DNA of 64,000 bases, from contig JBBCGQ010000001.1 in the NCBI GenBank assembly GCA_037200845.1, positions 2,740,237 to 2,804,236 on the forward strand, in the 5' to 3' direction. This DNA is from Bauldia sp. GTDB taxonomy: Bacteria > Pseudomonadota > Alphaproteobacteria > Rhizobiales > Kaistiaceae. The notes under the pieces were generated by a model that was given only the letters and a program-made list of their open reading frames with translations, did no database searches and was not told the DNA's origin. This document shows positions 45,821 through 54,790 of this stretch, one piece after another (position 1 is the first letter of the stretch; every line of letters begins with the position of its first letter). The position numbers and the translations under genes are program-made.

Positions 45821-47146
45821 TCAGTTGAGGAGCGGCGACCACGCCGGGTCGGAGGCGAACGCCGGCGTCGGCACGCGGTACTCGCCGTAGCCGGTGAGAT
45901 CGATGGTCCAGAGCTGCGGCCCGCCGTTCGCGCCAGGCGTGTTGCGGAAGAACATGATGACGCGGCCGTTGGGCGACCACGTCGGCCCCTCGTTGTGGAA
46001 GCCTTCCGTCAGGATGCGCTCGCCGGAGCCGTCCGGCTTGATGACACCGATGGCGAACTGCCCGTTCGCCCGCCGCGTGAAGGCGATCAGATCGCCGCGC
46101 GGCGACCACACCGGCGTGTCGTAGGAGCCGTTGCCGAAGGTGATGCGGTGCGGGTTCGAGCCGTCGGCGCCCATGACGTACAGCTGCGGCTGTCCGCCGC
46201 GGTCGGATTCGAACACGATCTGCTTCCCGTCCGGCGAGTAGCTGGGCGCTGTGTCGATGGCTGCGTCGTCGGTGAGCCGCGTGGTGCGCCGCGACCGAAG
46301 ATCCAGCGTGAAGATGTTGGCGTTGGTGCCGGGCTGCAGGCTCATGATCACCTTCTGCCCGTCCGGCGAGAAGCGCGGCGCGAACGTCATGCCGGGGAAA
46401 TCACCGACCGGCTCGCGCTGCTGCGTCTCGATGTTGAGGATATAGACCTTCGGCCCGGCGTCGCCGGCGTACGACATGTAGGTGATTTCCTGGCTCGACG
46501 GCGAGAAGCGCGGCGTCAGCTCGATGCTCTTGCCGTCGGTGAGGTAGCGCACGTTGGCGCCGTCCTGATCCATGATGGCGAGGCGCTTGACGCGATTGTC
46601 CTTCGGCCCGGTCTCGTCGACGAACACGACGCGGGAATCGAAGTAGCCCTTCTCGCCGGTCAGCCGTTCGTAGATCGCGTCGGCGATGATGTGCGCGACG
46701 CGCCGCCAGTTGTCCGGGCTTGTGAAGAACTGCTGCCCGGCCATCTGCTGCCCGGCGAACACGTCCCAGAGATGGAACTCGGCCCTGAGCCGCCCGTCCG
46801 GCTGCTTCTGCACGCCGCCGGTGACCAGCGCCTGCGCCGCCAGCACCTTCCAGTCGGCGAACCGCGGCGTGTCGTTCGGCCCGATGTTGGGCTGCGTGAA
46901 GGTCGCCGGATCGATCGGCTGGAACAGGCCGGAGCGTTTCAGGTCGGCGGTGATGATCGCCGCGACGTCGATGCCGAGTTTCGCATCCTGCCCGCCGCCC
47001 TGGAAATTCGGGATGGCGATCGGCAGCGGCTCGATGTTGCCGCGCGTGATGTCGATCTCGACAAGCGCGTGCGCCGGCACGGCCACGCCGGCGGCAAATG
47101 CCGCGGCCAATACGCGGAGCACGAAATGGAGCGCCGATTTCTTCAT
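45821..47146 (-). CDS. tolB: Tol-Pal periplasmic beta-propeller TolB
   Basis: 441-residue periplasmic protein with a signal peptide (cleavage near AHALVEI). The N-terminal domain ([23 protein letters not shown]) is followed by a WD40-like propeller with repeated PxFSPDGQ/K motifs ([70 protein letters not shown]). TolB binds Pal and TolA. Start MKKSALHF gives the signal peptide; the upstream in-frame extension is read through short repeats. Confidence 0.96.
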   Translation of the reverse strand: MKKSALHFVLRVLAAAFAAGVAVPAHALVEIDITRGNIEPLPIAIPNFQGGGQDAKLGIDVAAIITADLKRSGLFQPIDPATFTQPNIGPNDTPRFADWKVLAAQALVTGGVQKQPDGRLRAEFHLWDVFAGQQMAGQQFFTSPDNWRRVAHIIADAIYERLTGEKGYFDSRVVFVDETGPKDNRVKRLAIMDQDGANVRYLTDGKSIELTPRFSPSSQEITYMSYAGDAGPKVYILNIETQQREPVGDFPGMTFAPRFSPDGQKVIMSLQPGTNANIFTLDLRSRRTTRLTDDAAIDTAPSYSPDGKQIVFESDRGGQPQLYVMGADGSNPHRITFGNGSYDTPVWSPRGDLIAFTRRANGQFAIGVIKPDGSGERILTEGFHNEGPTWSPNGRVIMFFRNTPGANGGPQLWTIDLTGYGEYRVPTPAFASDPAWSPLLN

Positions 47147-47164
47147 GGATTCCCACCGCATCTC

Positions 47165-47222
47165 AGCCGCCCCATCCAAGCCGCCCCAATTTAAGCCGCC
47201 CCAGTCCACCCGCCCCAGTTCA
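47165..47222. repeat. 14-15-bp direct repeats between tolA and tolB
   Basis: Four imperfect units of agccgcccca plus 4-5 bases stand in tandem directly after the tolA stop and before tolB. On the minus strand they encode a run of GLxWGG-like residues in an unused upstream extension of tolB. Probably a small minisatellite. Confidence 0.6.
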
Positions 47223-48185
47223 GCCACCCATGTCCTTCGGATCGAAGGTGACCTTCACCTGCCGCCACGCGTCGTACTTCGCCGCCGGAAGATCGAACGG
47301 CGCGCAGCGGCGCACGGCCCGGAGCGCGCTTTCGGGTGCGGTATTCGAATAGGCACCTTGCGGCGATTCTAGGACCGCCGGCGTGCCGGCGACCGTGCCG
47401 TCCTGGTTTAGGTCGAGCATCAGCACGACGCGCACCTCGGCCGGATCGGTCCAGCCGAGCGGCGGGCTCCAGCACTGCGCCAGGCGCGCGCGCAGCCCGT
47501 CGAGTTCGTTCGCCGTCATCCTGGAAACCGAAGCCGCGCCGGTCTGCGACCCGACCGTCGGCTTGGCGTCGGGCGGCGGCTCGGCCGAGGCGAGCTGCTG
47601 CAGCTTGTGCTTGTCGAGCAGCGCCGTGATCTGGTCGATGTCGGAGGTCGCGTCCGGCGGCGCCACCTTCGGCTTCTGCGGCTGGGTCGGGCGCGGGCGC
47701 GGCAGCGGCACGTCCTTCATCGGCGGCGGCGTGATGGAGGCCGTCGTCGGCGGCGGCGGCTCGGCATCGGGCGTCGGCTGGGGCGGAGGCGGCGTCGGTT
47801 CCGCCGGCACGGGCGGCGTCACGTCGGGCGGCGGCGGTGTCGGGTCGGGCGGCGTCGGCTGCGGCGGCGCTGGCGCCGGAGGCGGCGGCAAAGGCGGCGC
47901 CGGATCGGGCTCGGGCGCCGGATCGGGCTTCGGCAGCGGCGGCGGCTCGTCGGCAACCTTGGGCGCCGGTTCCGGCACCGGCACTTCCTGTACTAGCGCC
48001 GCGGTCTGCACGCCCTTGTTGATCTTGGTGTCGTCGGCCATCTCGATGAAGTCGACCGGGATCTGCTCGATGTCGCTGGTATCCAGCGGCTTGGCCGACG
48101 GCAGCGAGAAGACACCCCACGCGATCAGCGCGGCGTGTGCCACCGCCGAGACGACGATCCCCGCGGTGCGCGATCCGTCAGCCAT
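47220..48185 (-). CDS. tolA: Tol-Pal envelope-spanning protein TolA
   Basis: 321-residue protein with one N-terminal transmembrane helix ([20 protein letters not shown]), a Pro-rich linker (about residues 70-175, [15 protein letters not shown] and similar), and a C-terminal TolA/TonB-like domain ([48 protein letters not shown]). Two cysteines probably form a disulphide. The linker is proline-rich rather than the Ala/Lys helix of enterobacteria, as usual in rhizobia. Overlaps tolR by 8 bases. Confidence 0.93.
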   Translation of the reverse strand: MADGSRTAGIVVSAVAHAALIAWGVFSLPSAKPLDTSDIEQIPVDFIEMADDTKINKGVQTAALVQEVPVPEPAPKVADEPPPLPKPDPAPEPDPAPPLPPPPAPAPPQPTPPDPTPPPPDVTPPVPAEPTPPPPQPTPDAEPPPPTTASITPPPMKDVPLPRPRPTQPQKPKVAPPDATSDIDQITALLDKHKLQQLASAEPPPDAKPTVGSQTGAASVSRMTANELDGLRARLAQCWSPPLGWTDPAEVRVVLMLDLNQDGTVAGTPAVLESPQGAYSNTAPESALRAVRRCAPFDLPAAKYDAWRQVKVTFDPKDMGG

Positions 48186-48618
48186 CGGGCTTCAGCGCCA
48201 CCAGGCCGATATGGGTGAAGCCGGCGCTGGAGATGACGCCCATCACCTGCATGATCTGGCCATAGCTGACGGCCTTGTCGCCGCGCACGTAGATGCGTTC
48301 GTCGAGGTTGCTCGCCGCGGCGGCGGTGAGCTTCGGCACGAGGTCCTCCATCGCCACGGCATCGTCCTTGATGAAGACGCGGCCCTGCGTATCGACGGTC
48401 ACCGTGATCGGTTCCTTTTCGAGCGCCAGCGGCTTTGCCTGCGCCTGCGGCAGGTCGACCGGCACGCCGGCCGACAGAAGCGGCGCCGTCACCATGAAGA
48501 CGATGAGCAGCACGAGCATCACATCGACGAACGGTGTCACGTTGATGTCGCTCATCGGCCGCCGGCGCTGCCGCTTGTGCTTGCGCCGCCCTACCGTCGC
48601 TCCGAGCGGCCCGGCCAT
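48178..48618 (-). CDS. tolR: Tol-Pal proton-channel subunit TolR
   Basis: 146-residue ExbD/TolR protein. The single transmembrane helix contains the protonatable Asp in DINVTPFVDVMLVLLIVFMV; the periplasmic part has the usual VDLPQAQAKPL and LDERIYVRGDKAVSYGQIMQVM. An Arg/Lys-rich cytoplasmic start precedes it. Works with TolQ as the proton-motive-force driven motor. Overlaps tolA and lies three bases after tolQ. Confidence 0.96.
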   Translation of the reverse strand: MAGPLGATVGRRKHKRQRRRPMSDINVTPFVDVMLVLLIVFMVTAPLLSAGVPVDLPQAQAKPLALEKEPITVTVDTQGRVFIKDDAVAMEDLVPKLTAAAASNLDERIYVRGDKAVSYGQIMQVMGVISSAGFTHIGLVALKPDG

Positions 48619-48621
48619 CGC

Positions 48622-49335
48622 CTAGCTCACCCGCTCATCGACCTGGCGCGACAGGATCGCCGAGAACTCGTCGGCGAAGCCTTCCAGCCGCTGGCTGATC
48701 TTGCCGGAATCGTTGGACAGCTTGTTGTAGGCAATGACCGCCGGAATGGCGGCGAGCAGGCCGAGCGCGGTCGCGAGCAGCGCCTCGGCGATGCCCGGCG
48801 CCACGACGGCGAGCGCGGTGTTCTTGGAGGCCGCGATCGCCTGAAACGACGACATGATGCCCCACACCGTGCCGAACAGGCCGATGAACGGCGCCGCCGA
48901 TCCGACCGTCGCCAGGAACAGCAAGCGCCGCTCCAGCCGCTCCGTCTCGCGGTCGATGGTAACGTCGAGCACCTTGTCGATGCGCGTCTGCAGGCCGACC
49001 GGAGAGCGCGCGCCCGCCTCGAAGCTGCGCTTCCACTCGCGCATCGCGGCGACGAAAACCGAGGCCATCGCGGTCGGCGTGCGGCCGGAGAGCGAGCGGT
49101 AGAGTTCCTCGAGCGACTGGCCCGACCAGAACACCTTCTCGAAGCGGTCCATCGACTTGCGGACGCGCCGGTAGAGGAAGGTCTTGTCGACGATGATCGC
49201 CCAGCTCCACACCGAGGCCAGCAGCAGCCCGATGATCACGCACTTCACGACGATGTGCGATTGATAGAAGAGCGCCAGCAGCGAAAAGTCGGCGCTCGGC
49301 GGCGCCAGAACGACATTCGTCACCGCGTCGTTCAT
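48622..49335 (-). CDS. tolQ: Tol-Pal proton-channel subunit TolQ
   Basis: 237-residue ExbB/TolQ (MotA-type) inner-membrane protein with three transmembrane helices: [42 protein letters not shown] and [20 protein letters not shown], the latter with the conserved Thr and Pro/Gly of the channel. Start MNDAVTNV chosen over an upstream in-frame codon because it matches the family length. First gene of tolQRAB; a CtrA-type box lies about 190 bases upstream. Confidence 0.96.
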   Translation of the reverse strand: MNDAVTNVVLAPPSADFSLLALFYQSHIVVKCVIIGLLLASVWSWAIIVDKTFLYRRVRKSMDRFEKVFWSGQSLEELYRSLSGRTPTAMASVFVAAMREWKRSFEAGARSPVGLQTRIDKVLDVTIDRETERLERRLLFLATVGSAAPFIGLFGTVWGIMSSFQAIAASKNTALAVVAPGIAEALLATALGLLAAIPAVIAYNKLSNDSGKISQRLEGFADEFSAILSRQVDERVS

Positions 49336-49523
49336 CACAAGTCCCGCCCCTAGCTTCGGTGTCGCTCGCCCCGAAGGCGGCATACGGCGCAACAGGCGAC
49401 CTGGCAAGTCTTTGGCTGGGCTACGCTTTTGCGCCGGCTTTGTTGCCGTTCAATTTGACCAAATGAGGGCGCAGGCACCCCGGCGACCCTCGGAAACGCC
49501 AAGGATTCGTAGGGCTTGCGGGG

Positions 49524-49538
49524 TTAACGATGGGTTAA
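49524..49538 (-). promoter_or_regulatory. CtrA-type box upstream of tolQ
   Basis: ttaa-cgatggg-ttaa matches TTAA-N7-TTAA exactly. It lies between the stop codon of the first beta-barrel gene (49557) and tolQ (start 49335), both on the minus strand, so it is placed to control tolQRAB. A GANTC (gattc) lies at 49504-49508. Binding is inferred from the motif only. Confidence 0.65.
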
Positions 49539-49556
49539 TTTACGGAGGAACCGCGG

Positions 49557-50366
49557 CTAGCCGAAGTTCAGCCCCAGCAGGATCGGCATCGGCAGCACGT
49601 CCATCGTCGCGCCGTTGCGGTCGTTGTCGAGTGTCGAGCCGGCACCGAAGTAGGCGCGGATGCCGAACGTGACCGCGGTCGCGGTGAGCGGCCGGTTGCC
49701 GCCGTGCTCCAGATGATCCCAGCGAACGTTGGCGAAGCCGGCGAACGGCGTCGCGGCGAACTGGTGCTCGACGGTGCCCGCGAGGATCAGCGCGTTGGTC
49801 CAGTCGTCGGTGTTGCTGAACGAGGTCCATTGCGCGTCAAACTGAAGCCGCGTCATCGGCGTCACGAAATAGCGCGCCGCACCGCGCGCGAAATAGCCGC
49901 CGAAGTGAAGCCAGGAGCCCGGCGAGTTCTGCGACGCGGTTATCGCCGCGGCCTGCGCGTAAAGGGTGAGATTGCCGAGATACGCCTGCCCCTCGACGCC
50001 GCCGAGAAACATGTTGCCGCGCTGGGGCGCCATCTCGAGCGACGCAAAGCCGCCGAACGCCCCGAACGCAAAAGTCTGCGGATCGCGCCAGAACGCGTGC
50101 GCAACCGTCGCGGCCTGCGCATAGGGGCTGGTCGTCCCGACCGTCGAGGCGCGTCCCTCGAACTCAAGATTGAAACGCTCGGAGAGCGAGATATTCACCT
50201 CACCCGCGCCGGCGAAGGAGGCGAGCATGCCCAAGTCTGTCCGATCGGGGAACTGCTGGCCGACGGCAACCTCGGCGGTGCCGGTGATCTTCTCGGCAGC
50301 CTCGCCGGCAACGGCAGAGGCCAATACCAAGCCACCTGCAGCGATGGCAGACAACAGGATGCGCAT
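49557..50366 (-). CDS. Exported beta-barrel-like protein, paralogue 1
   Basis: 269-residue exported protein with signal peptide (cleavage near GEAAEK). The mature part shows alternating strands (FNLEFEGRAST, AFGAFGGFASLEMA, GGVEGQAYLGNLTLYAQAAAI, GAARYFVTPMTRLQFDAQW, GTVEHQFAATPFAGFANVRWD) as in an outer-membrane barrel, and ends RNGATMDVLPMPILLGLNFG. It aligns over its whole length with the adjacent upstream gene, so the two are tandem paralogues. No family recognised. They interrupt the normal ybgC-tolQ neighbourhood. Confidence 0.75.
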   Translation of the reverse strand: MRILLSAIAAGGLVLASAVAGEAAEKITGTAEVAVGQQFPDRTDLGMLASFAGAGEVNISLSERFNLEFEGRASTVGTTSPYAQAATVAHAFWRDPQTFAFGAFGGFASLEMAPQRGNMFLGGVEGQAYLGNLTLYAQAAAITASQNSPGSWLHFGGYFARGAARYFVTPMTRLQFDAQWTSFSNTDDWTNALILAGTVEHQFAATPFAGFANVRWDHLEHGGNRPLTATAVTFGIRAYFGAGSTLDNDRNGATMDVLPMPILLGLNFG

Positions 50367-50616
50367 GGCTTCACCTGCAGCTTGATTCGCCAAAAGATAG
50401 CACCGGAGACCACCGACATGCGTGGCAGCAAGGGCAGAGCCGTAGCGTATCTGGCGGCTCACACCACGATGATCGGATTGCGAAAATCACGGAGGGCCGA
50501 CCGTCGCAAATGTCCCGCATCGGCATAAGCGCGACTGTCACTTCGCGCGCGCCCGCACGTCATCGCCATCTGGCAACCGCCGGGTTCACCTCGGTCTCGG
50601 TCGAGCGACGATGCGG

Positions 50617-51426
50617 CTAGGTAATCGGCCGCAGCCACAGCGCGGGCATCGGCAACGTGTCCATGGTGGCGCCACTGCGGTCGTTCTCGAACGCGTTGCC
50701 GCCAAAATAGAAGCGCGCACCGAAAGTCACCTGCGCGGCCGAGAAGTTGAACGGATCGTGGCTCACCCGATCCCAGCGTCCGCTGACAAACGCGGAGAAA
50801 GGCGTCGCGGCAAAGCGGTGCTCGGCAGTCCCGACCAGCGACAGCACGTCGCCGTGACCGGTGGGCAGCGACAGCGACATCCACTGCGCGTCGAACTGCA
50901 GTCTGGTGTCAGGCGTGGCGAAGTAGCGCGCGGTGCCGCGGGCCAGCCAGCCGTTGAACGTCAGGAGGATATCGTTTTCCCGCCCCTTCGAGGTCAGGCC
51001 GGCGACCTGGCCGTATAACGTCAGGTTGCCGAAATAGCCCTGCCCCTCAACGCCGCCGGTGAACATGTCGCCGTGCTCGTAGCCGCCGAACTCCAGGTTC
51101 GTGTAGCCTCCGAACGCACCGAATGAGCCGGCCTCGCTGCGCGCATAGGCGTGCACGAAGGTTCCGGCTGCCGCATGGCCGAAGTAGTAGTACTGCCCGT
51201 ATTGCGTATCGCCCCACGCCTCGAACTCGAGGTTGAACCGTTCGCTGATCGGGATGTTGACCGCCGCGTCACCGGCGAACCGCGGCATACCCCAGTTGCC
51301 GTTGCTGTCGCTCAGCGTCTGCCCGCCGGCGCCGACGTCGCCATAGCCGATGATCTTCGACGGCCCCGCCATCGCGGGGGTCACAGCGACAGCCAGCAAA
51401 AGTGCCGACACAGCAAACCGCATCAC
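50617..51426 (-). CDS. Exported beta-barrel-like protein, paralogue 2
   Basis: 269-residue exported protein, paralogue of the next gene: signal peptide (cleavage near AMAGPSK), FNLEFEAWGDTQ, FGAFGGYTNLEFG, GGVEGQGYFGNLTLYGQVAG, GTARYFATPDTRLQFDAQWMS, GTAEHRFAATPFSAFVSGRWD, and the same ending DRSGATMDTLPMPALWL. The two differ mainly in loops. The 250-base gap between them (50367-50616) shows no promoter I can assign. Likely an outer-membrane or periplasmic structural protein; function unknown. Confidence 0.75.
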   Translation of the reverse strand: MMRFAVSALLLAVAVTPAMAGPSKIIGYGDVGAGGQTLSDSNGNWGMPRFAGDAAVNIPISERFNLEFEAWGDTQYGQYYYFGHAAAGTFVHAYARSEAGSFGAFGGYTNLEFGGYEHGDMFTGGVEGQGYFGNLTLYGQVAGLTSKGRENDILLTFNGWLARGTARYFATPDTRLQFDAQWMSLSLPTGHGDVLSLVGTAEHRFAATPFSAFVSGRWDRVSHDPFNFSAAQVTFGARFYFGGNAFENDRSGATMDTLPMPALWLRPIT

Positions 51427-51528
51427 CGAATCTCCAAGCCAAATCCGTGGCGTAGGCTATCAGCGGCGAGCCTGCGGATACGTAGCATCCCTGCAACACC
51501 TGCCCGCTAATCGCCCGCGGTGGCCGGC

Positions 51529-51978
51529 TCAATCCGATGAAAGCGCGATCATCCTTAGGATCGATTCGGGCCAGCGCCGCGCCTTGCCCTCAGCGTTAAT
51601 CATCGCGACGGTCACCTCCGCCGTCACCAGCACCTCGGCGCCGCGACGAATGGTCTGCGCCAGCACCCCGCGTGCGCCGGTCAGTTCGCCCGCTCGCGTC
51701 TCGACCACGACGACGTCGTCGATCCGCGCCGGCTTGATGAATTCGAGCGTCATGCGCCGCACGGTGAAGGCGAGCGGCTCGCCGTGCTCGCCCTTGTCCA
51801 GCGCATCGTGGCCAATGCCGAGCACGCGCAGAAAATCGGTCCGCCCACGCTCGAGGAAGCGCACGTAGCTGCCGTGATAGACGACGCCGGAAAAATCGGT
51901 GTCCTCGAAATAGATGCGCACCGGCAGGATGTGGACGCCGTTGTCGATGCGCCCCGCGAGGTCCGGCCACTCGCTCAT
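51529..51978 (-). CDS. ybgC: Tol-Pal-associated acyl-CoA thioesterase YbgC
   Basis: 149-residue hot-dog-fold thioesterase of the 4HBT/YbgC group. The catalytic Asp lies in the signature VYFEDTDFSGVVYHGSYVRFLERGRTDF (here IYFEDTDFSGVVYH), with VRRMTLEFIKPARIDD following. In the class it belongs to the tol-pal cluster, though tolQ here is about 2.2 kb away behind two inserted genes. Start overlaps the stop of the nudix gene by four bases. Confidence 0.93.
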   Translation of the reverse strand: MSEWPDLAGRIDNGVHILPVRIYFEDTDFSGVVYHGSYVRFLERGRTDFLRVLGIGHDALDKGEHGEPLAFTVRRMTLEFIKPARIDDVVVVETRAGELTGARGVLAQTIRRGAEVLVTAEVTVAMINAEGKARRWPESILRMIALSSD

Positions 51979-52388
51979 CGCGCCATCGCTCCTTCGCCGG
52001 CCAGCGCCGGCAGGATGCCGTCGCGCGTCAGCGGCGCCAGCACCAGATCGCCGGGCGCGGCCGGATCGACCCACGCCAGTTCCGCGATCTCCGCCGACGC
52101 CACCGGCGTGCCGTCGAGGCGGACCGCGTAGACGTGCGCCACGACCTCGCGGCCGGCTTCGTTCGCCGCCGGCGCGCTGAAGGCGCCGACCGGCCGCGCC
52201 GAGCCGGCGACGATGCCGCAGCCGAGTTCCTCGCCGAGTTCCCGCGCCAGCGCCGCGATGTCGCCCTCGCCCGCCTCGCGCTTGCCGCCCGGCTGCAGGA
52301 ACGCCGCGGTGCCGTGCTTGCGCACCAGCAGCACGCGGCCGTCGGCATCGCGGACGACGGCGGCGACGATGGCGATCGGCGCGCTCAT
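51975..52388 (-). CDS. NUDIX hydrolase
   Basis: 137-residue NUDIX protein. The nudix box is complete, starting GGKREAGE and ending RELGEELG (pattern Gx5Ex7REUxEExGU, around residues 34-56). It probably hydrolyses a nucleotide-diphosphate derivative, perhaps as a MutT-like house-cleaning enzyme. ATG overlaps the ruvB stop and its own stop overlaps the ybgC ATG (ATGA in both cases), so it is translated as part of the ruvA-ruvB-nudix-ybgC chain. Confidence 0.9.
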   Translation of the reverse strand: MSAPIAIVAAVVRDADGRVLLVRKHGTAAFLQPGGKREAGEGDIAALARELGEELGCGIVAGSARPVGAFSAPAANEAGREVVAHVYAVRLDGTPVASAEIAELAWVDPAAPGDLVLAPLTRDGILPALAGEGAMAR

Positions 52389-53425
52389 CCCTCGTCGTCT
52401 TCTGTGAACAGCGGCATCTGCACCGTCGCGTCGCGCTTCGGCATCTCGAGGCCGAGATGCCGGAACGCATTGCCGGTCAGCAGGCGCCCGCGCGGCGTGC
52501 GCTGGACGAAGCCCTGCTGGATCAGGAACGGTTCGACGATCTCCTCGATCGCGTCGCGCGGCTCCGACAGTGCCGCGGCGATCGTCTCGATGCCGACAGG
52601 CCCGCCGCCAAAGCTTTCCGCGATCAACTGCATGTAGCGCCGGTCGAGCGCATCGAATCCCATCGCATCGACCTCGAGCCGCTGCAGCGCGCGGTCGGCG
52701 CTCTTGGCGTCGATCGCGGTCGTGCCGGCGGCAGCAGCGAAGTCGCGCACGCGGCGTAAGAGGCGCGTCGCAATCCGCGGCGTGCCGCGCGAGCGCCGCG
52801 CGATTTCGGTCGATCCGTCGGCGGTGAGCTCGACGCCGAGAATGCGGGCGCCGCGCCGCACGATGTGCTCCAGCTCGGGCACCTCGTAGAAATTGAGCCG
52901 GATCGGAATGCCGAAACGATCGCGGAGCGGCGTCGTCAGCAGCCCCAGCCGCGTCGTCGCACCGACCAGCGTGAACGGCGCCAGCTCGATCTTGACCGAG
53001 CGCGCCGCCGGCCCCTCGCCGATGATCAGGTCGAGGCGAAAATCCTCCAGCGCCGGATACAGAATCTCCTCGACCTGCGGCGACAGGCGGTGGATCTCGT
53101 CGATGAACAGGACGTCGCGCTCCTCGAGATTCGTCAGCAGCGCGGCAAGGTCGCCGGCCTTGGCGATCACCGGCCCCGAGGTCGAGCGGAAATTGACGCC
53201 GAGCTCGCGCGCCACGATCTGCGCCAGCGTCGTCTTGCCGAGGCCGGGCGGCCCCACGAACAGGACGTGATCCAGCGCCTCGTTGCGCCCGCGCGCCGCA
53301 TCGATGAACACCTTGAGATTGTCGCGCGCCTGCGCCTGCCCGACGAACTCGGACAGCGTCTGCGGCCGCAGCACCGTATCGCGCGCATCGTCCGACAATG
53401 CCTCGGGGGCAACGACGCGGCTCAT
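52385..53425 (-). CDS. ruvB: Holliday junction helicase RuvB
   Basis: 346-residue AAA+ motor that drives branch migration with RuvA. Walker A is [15 protein letters not shown], Walker [12 protein letters not shown], sensor 1 [18 protein letters not shown], and the C-terminal winged helix has GLEMPKRD. Full length and intact. ATGA overlaps with ruvA upstream and nudix downstream. Confidence 0.97.
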   Translation of the reverse strand: MSRVVAPEALSDDARDTVLRPQTLSEFVGQAQARDNLKVFIDAARGRNEALDHVLFVGPPGLGKTTLAQIVARELGVNFRSTSGPVIAKAGDLAALLTNLEERDVLFIDEIHRLSPQVEEILYPALEDFRLDLIIGEGPAARSVKIELAPFTLVGATTRLGLLTTPLRDRFGIPIRLNFYEVPELEHIVRRGARILGVELTADGSTEIARRSRGTPRIATRLLRRVRDFAAAAGTTAIDAKSADRALQRLEVDAMGFDALDRRYMQLIAESFGGGPVGIETIAAALSEPRDAIEEIVEPFLIQQGFVQRTPRGRLLTGNAFRHLGLEMPKRDATVQMPLFTEDDEG

Positions 53426-54039
53426 CGCGCCAGTTCCTTCAGCCCGAGCTTGATCAGTTGCTCCGCGGTCGCCGCTTCACCGGCGGCGCGCGACGCGGCG
53501 GCGACCGCGGCGCTCGCCTGTATCTGCGCGTAGCCGAGATTGACCAGCGCCGACACCGCATCGGCAACCGGGCGCGGCGCCCGCTTGTCGTCGAGTTCCG
53601 CCTGCAGGCGCACCACCATTGGATCGGCGCTGGAATAGGCCGGTGCCTTGTCGCGCAGTTCCGTCACCATGCGCTCCGCCACCTTGCGCCCGACGCCCGG
53701 CGCCCGCGACAGCGCCGCCTTGTCCTGCAGCGCGATGGCCGTGGCAAGGTCGCCCGGCTTCAGCGTGCCGAGCACGGCGAGCGCCACCTTGGCGCCAACG
53801 CCCTGCACCGTCTGCAGCAGGCGGAACCACTCGCGTTCGAGATCGCTCGAAAAGCCGTAGAGCCGGATCATGTCCTCGCGCACGTACGTCTCGATCGACA
53901 GCGTCGCGCGCTCGCCGGCGGCGGGCAGCGCCTGCAGCGTCCGCGCCGAGCAATGCACCTGATAGCCGACGCCGCCGACGTCGACGATCACCCAATCGTC
54001 GCCGTACGAGTCGATGACGCCGCTGAGCTTGCCGATCAT
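53422..54039 (-). CDS. ruvA: Holliday junction protein RuvA
   Basis: 205-residue DNA-binding protein that holds the Holliday junction and loads RuvB. OB-fold N-terminus [30 protein letters not shown], tandem helix-hairpin-helix region ([32 protein letters not shown]), and C-terminal RuvB-binding helices after a flexible linker. Its ATG overlaps the vapC stop codon (ATGA), which is unusual: ruvA normally follows ruvC directly. Confidence 0.96.
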   Translation of the reverse strand: MIGKLSGVIDSYGDDWVIVDVGGVGYQVHCSARTLQALPAAGERATLSIETYVREDMIRLYGFSSDLEREWFRLLQTVQGVGAKVALAVLGTLKPGDLATAIALQDKAALSRAPGVGRKVAERMVTELRDKAPAYSSADPMVVRLQAELDDKRAPRPVADAVSALVNLGYAQIQASAAVAAASRAAGEAATAEQLIKLGLKELAR

Positions 54040-54452
54040 GGCTGCGTCTCGGGCGAGATGATCTTCAGCGTCGGGAAATATGTCGCGTAGTAACCGCGGT
54101 CGCGCGTCAGCAGCGTGTAACCGCGGACAGCGGCGTGCGCGCCGATGAAGAAATCGGGGAGCGGCAACGCACGGCTGCCACCGCGCCGCCGGTAATTCAC
54201 GAACGCATGGCCGGCTATATAGGCAGCGCCCCAAGGCAGATTTTCGCGCATCAACCGCGTGCGTTCTATGATCTCTTCCAGCTCTTCGCGCGCTCCGTAT
54301 CCGATCGCCAGTTCGGAATAGATCACCTGATTGATGACGAGGCCGCCATCCTCGGCCGCCTCCGCGATCTGCCGCTCGGACCAGGCCTGCCACTCCGACG
54401 GCTCGCCGTTGACGTCAAGCAATACGTTCGTATCGACGAGCGTATCACTCAT
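54036..54452 (-). CDS. vapC: PIN-domain toxin VapC
   Basis: 138-residue PIN-domain ribonuclease, toxin of a VapBC-type module that typically cleaves tRNA or rRNA. The acidic active-site residues are seen in [22 protein letters not shown], and [12 protein letters not shown], with [19 protein letters not shown] at the end, as in many VapC proteins. The start overlaps vapB by 8 bases; the stop overlaps the ruvA start. Its normal position next to vapB marks it as an intact toxin-antitoxin pair inserted in the ruv locus. Confidence 0.92.
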   Translation of the reverse strand: MSDTLVDTNVLLDVNGEPSEWQAWSERQIAEAAEDGGLVINQVIYSELAIGYGAREELEEIIERTRLMRENLPWGAAYIAGHAFVNYRRRGGSRALPLPDFFIGAHAAVRGYTLLTRDRGYYATYFPTLKIISPETQP

Positions 54453-54693
54453 CGCCGCGCAGCAGCTTCATCAACTCGTCGGTAGACAGTTCGCGATTGC
54501 GCGTGCGCGTGCCTTTCAGCGCCTGCACGACTTTGTCGCCGCGGCTCATCCCCGGTCGCTTGCGGCTCCGCACCCGCTCGATGACGATCCCATCTCCCTC
54601 AACGCGAAACTCGACTTCGCTTCCGGCGCTCATGCCGGCACGATCCCGTATCGCCTTCGGTATGGTGACCTGTCCCTTGGACGTGACGCGCAC
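54445..54693 (-). CDS. vapB: AbrB-type antitoxin VapB
   Basis: 82-residue antitoxin with the SpoVT/AbrB swapped-hairpin DNA-binding domain at the N-terminus (RVTSKGQVTIPKAIRDRAG, VEFRVEGDGIVIERV) and a C-terminal toxin-neutralising tail ([15 protein letters not shown]). The start is the GTG at 54693, which has ggagg five bases upstream; a TTG four codons earlier is less well placed. A perfect 10-bp palindrome covers the region just upstream, presumably the autoregulatory operator. Confidence 0.9.
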   Translation of the reverse strand: MRVTSKGQVTIPKAIRDRAGMSAGSEVEFRVEGDGIVIERVRSRKRPGMSRGDKVVQALKGTRTRNRELSTDELMKLLRGDE

Positions 54694-54705
54694 AGCCGCC
54701 TCCAA

Positions 54706-54727
54706 TTCTTACTTCGTGAAGTAAGAA
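54706..54727. promoter_or_regulatory. Palindromic operator of vapBC
   Basis: Perfect palindrome ttcttacttc-gt-gaagtaagaa, 13 bases upstream of the vapB start codon. AbrB-type antitoxins bind such inverted repeats in their own promoters. Because ruvA-ruvB-nudix-ybgC follow by overlapping starts, the site may also influence those genes. Confidence 0.75.
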
Positions 54728-54790
54728 ATAGAACATTACATAAACATTGGCAATATTGAGCCGATTCCGCGCCCCGTGCGTTGTGGCCGG

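Noticed and set aside
54036-54727. vapBC as part of a larger mobile island
   Set aside because: No integrase, direct repeats or tRNA boundary nearby, and composition resembles the neighbours.
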